Positions 12,659 through 12,946 of a DNA stretch of 12,946 nt are shown here, in pieces; the first letter of the stretch is position 1; every line of letters starts with the position of its first letter. This stretch comes from CAYMLQ01 sp964390795 (GTDB lineage Bacteria; Verrucomicrobiota; Kiritimatiellia; RFP12; UBA1067): assembly GCA_964390795.1 (NCBI GenBank), contig CAYMLQ010000148.1, positions 1-12,946 of the forward strand, given 5' to 3'. Made by a program: the position numbers and the translations under genes. Under the pieces are notes generated by a model that made no database searches, was not told the DNA's origin, and saw nothing but the letters and a program-made list of their open reading frames with translations.

Positions 12659-12946
12659 GGGAAGGGGATGCGTGGCGCAAGCGTATAGGCTGGGAGCAAG
12701 GACATTCTTGTCCTTGCAACGGGGACAGGAGTGTCCCCGCTCCCATCTGGCAGACGGTCGGGAATGGCGACGTGCCTGAAGGAGAATATGCCCGTGAGCG
12801 CGGAGATGAGAGACCAGCCTGCGCGGGCAAACGCAGTTCGGCTTCGACAACCATGTTCGTCAACGACAACGCAGCCGTCTTTGCGTTCTTCGGAGCCTCA
12901 TTTCCCGTAGCGTGTAACTACGCCACAGCGTAAGACGTTGAAAACA
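12659..12946. other. Intergenic 3' region, no supported gene
   Basis: The first 90 bases contain the REP-like palindrome listed separately. Beyond 12745 I see only short frames. One of 26 codons (12853-12933, plus) has no Shine-Dalgarno or family resemblance. A small hairpin CGTAG/CTACG lies at about 12906-12922. There is no terminator with a T run after the hydrolase. The two overlapping minus-strand frames across 12489-12869 are driven by the palindrome and the opposite strand of the hydrolase. Confidence 0.5.
12692..12744. repeat. REP-like three-way-junction palindrome
   Basis: The outer arms GGGAGC (12692-12697) and GCTCCC (12739-12744) enclose two perfect hairpins. One is GCAAGGACA-TTCT-TGTCCTTGC (12696-12717); the other is CGGGGACA-GGAG-TGTCCCCG (12720-12739). 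Both contain the same GGACA/TGTCC core. It lies just after the hydrolase gene. The layout resembles dispersed extragenic palindromes (REP/BIME type), but copy number cannot be judged from one window. Confidence 0.75.

Noticed and set aside
12853..12933. 26-codon plus-strand frame near the window end as a third leader peptide
   Set aside because: It has no run of one amino acid's codons and no following terminator within the window, so there is nothing to support attenuation.

Overview
This window is GC-rich and has the look of a free-living or gut-type member of the PVC superphylum, most likely Kiritimatiellota/Lentisphaerota. That placement is inferred from gene content (secreted LamG and beta-helix carbohydrate enzymes, a thrS-infC pair with an alanine/proline-rich IF3 tail) and from a REP-like palindrome of a style common in these genomes. 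No marker gene was compared.

Left half (1-4240, all on the minus strand): an aromatic amino acid block. In transcription order it contains a type I-beta DAHP synthase (aroF), a monofunctional prephenate dehydratase (pheA), a stand-alone chorismate mutase and anthranilate synthase component I (trpE, cut by the window edge). The block is divided by promoters. The two most important features fall outside the supplied gene predictions. A short reading frame with tandem Trp codons (1177-1230), followed by nested 1:2, 2:3 and 3:4 RNA pairings and a T-tailed terminator, forms a complete trp-type attenuator in front of trpE. A second short frame, rich in Tyr and Phe codons (4121-4195) and with its own antiterminator and terminator, sits in front of aroF-pheA. 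So the first step of the shikimate pathway plus the Phe branch appear wired to Phe/Tyr-tRNA charging, and the Trp branch to Trp-tRNA charging, both by ribosome-mediated attenuation. The chorismate mutase between them has its own extended -10 promoter. It resembles the eukaryotic (yeast Aro7/plant) family rather than the short bacterial AroQ.

Middle (4240-8320, plus strand): thrS, infC and dinB. ThrRS starts at the editing domain and lacks the usual N-terminal TGS domain. infC has no AUG, GUG or UUG start that gives a full IF3; the reading frame fits an AUC start behind a perfect Shine-Dalgarno. The protein carries a roughly 100-residue Ala/Pro/Val-rich tail. The ribosomal protein genes rpmI-rplT that often follow infC are absent; a strong terminator and then dinB (DNA polymerase IV) follow instead.

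Right part (8376-12658, plus strand): two secreted carbohydrate-active proteins joined by an ATGA stop/start overlap. One is a right-handed parallel beta-helix protein, the other a LamG domain fused to a clan GH-A-like glycoside hydrolase. They probably act on the same polysaccharide outside the cytoplasm. The last 288 bases hold a three-way-junction palindrome and no gene I can support.
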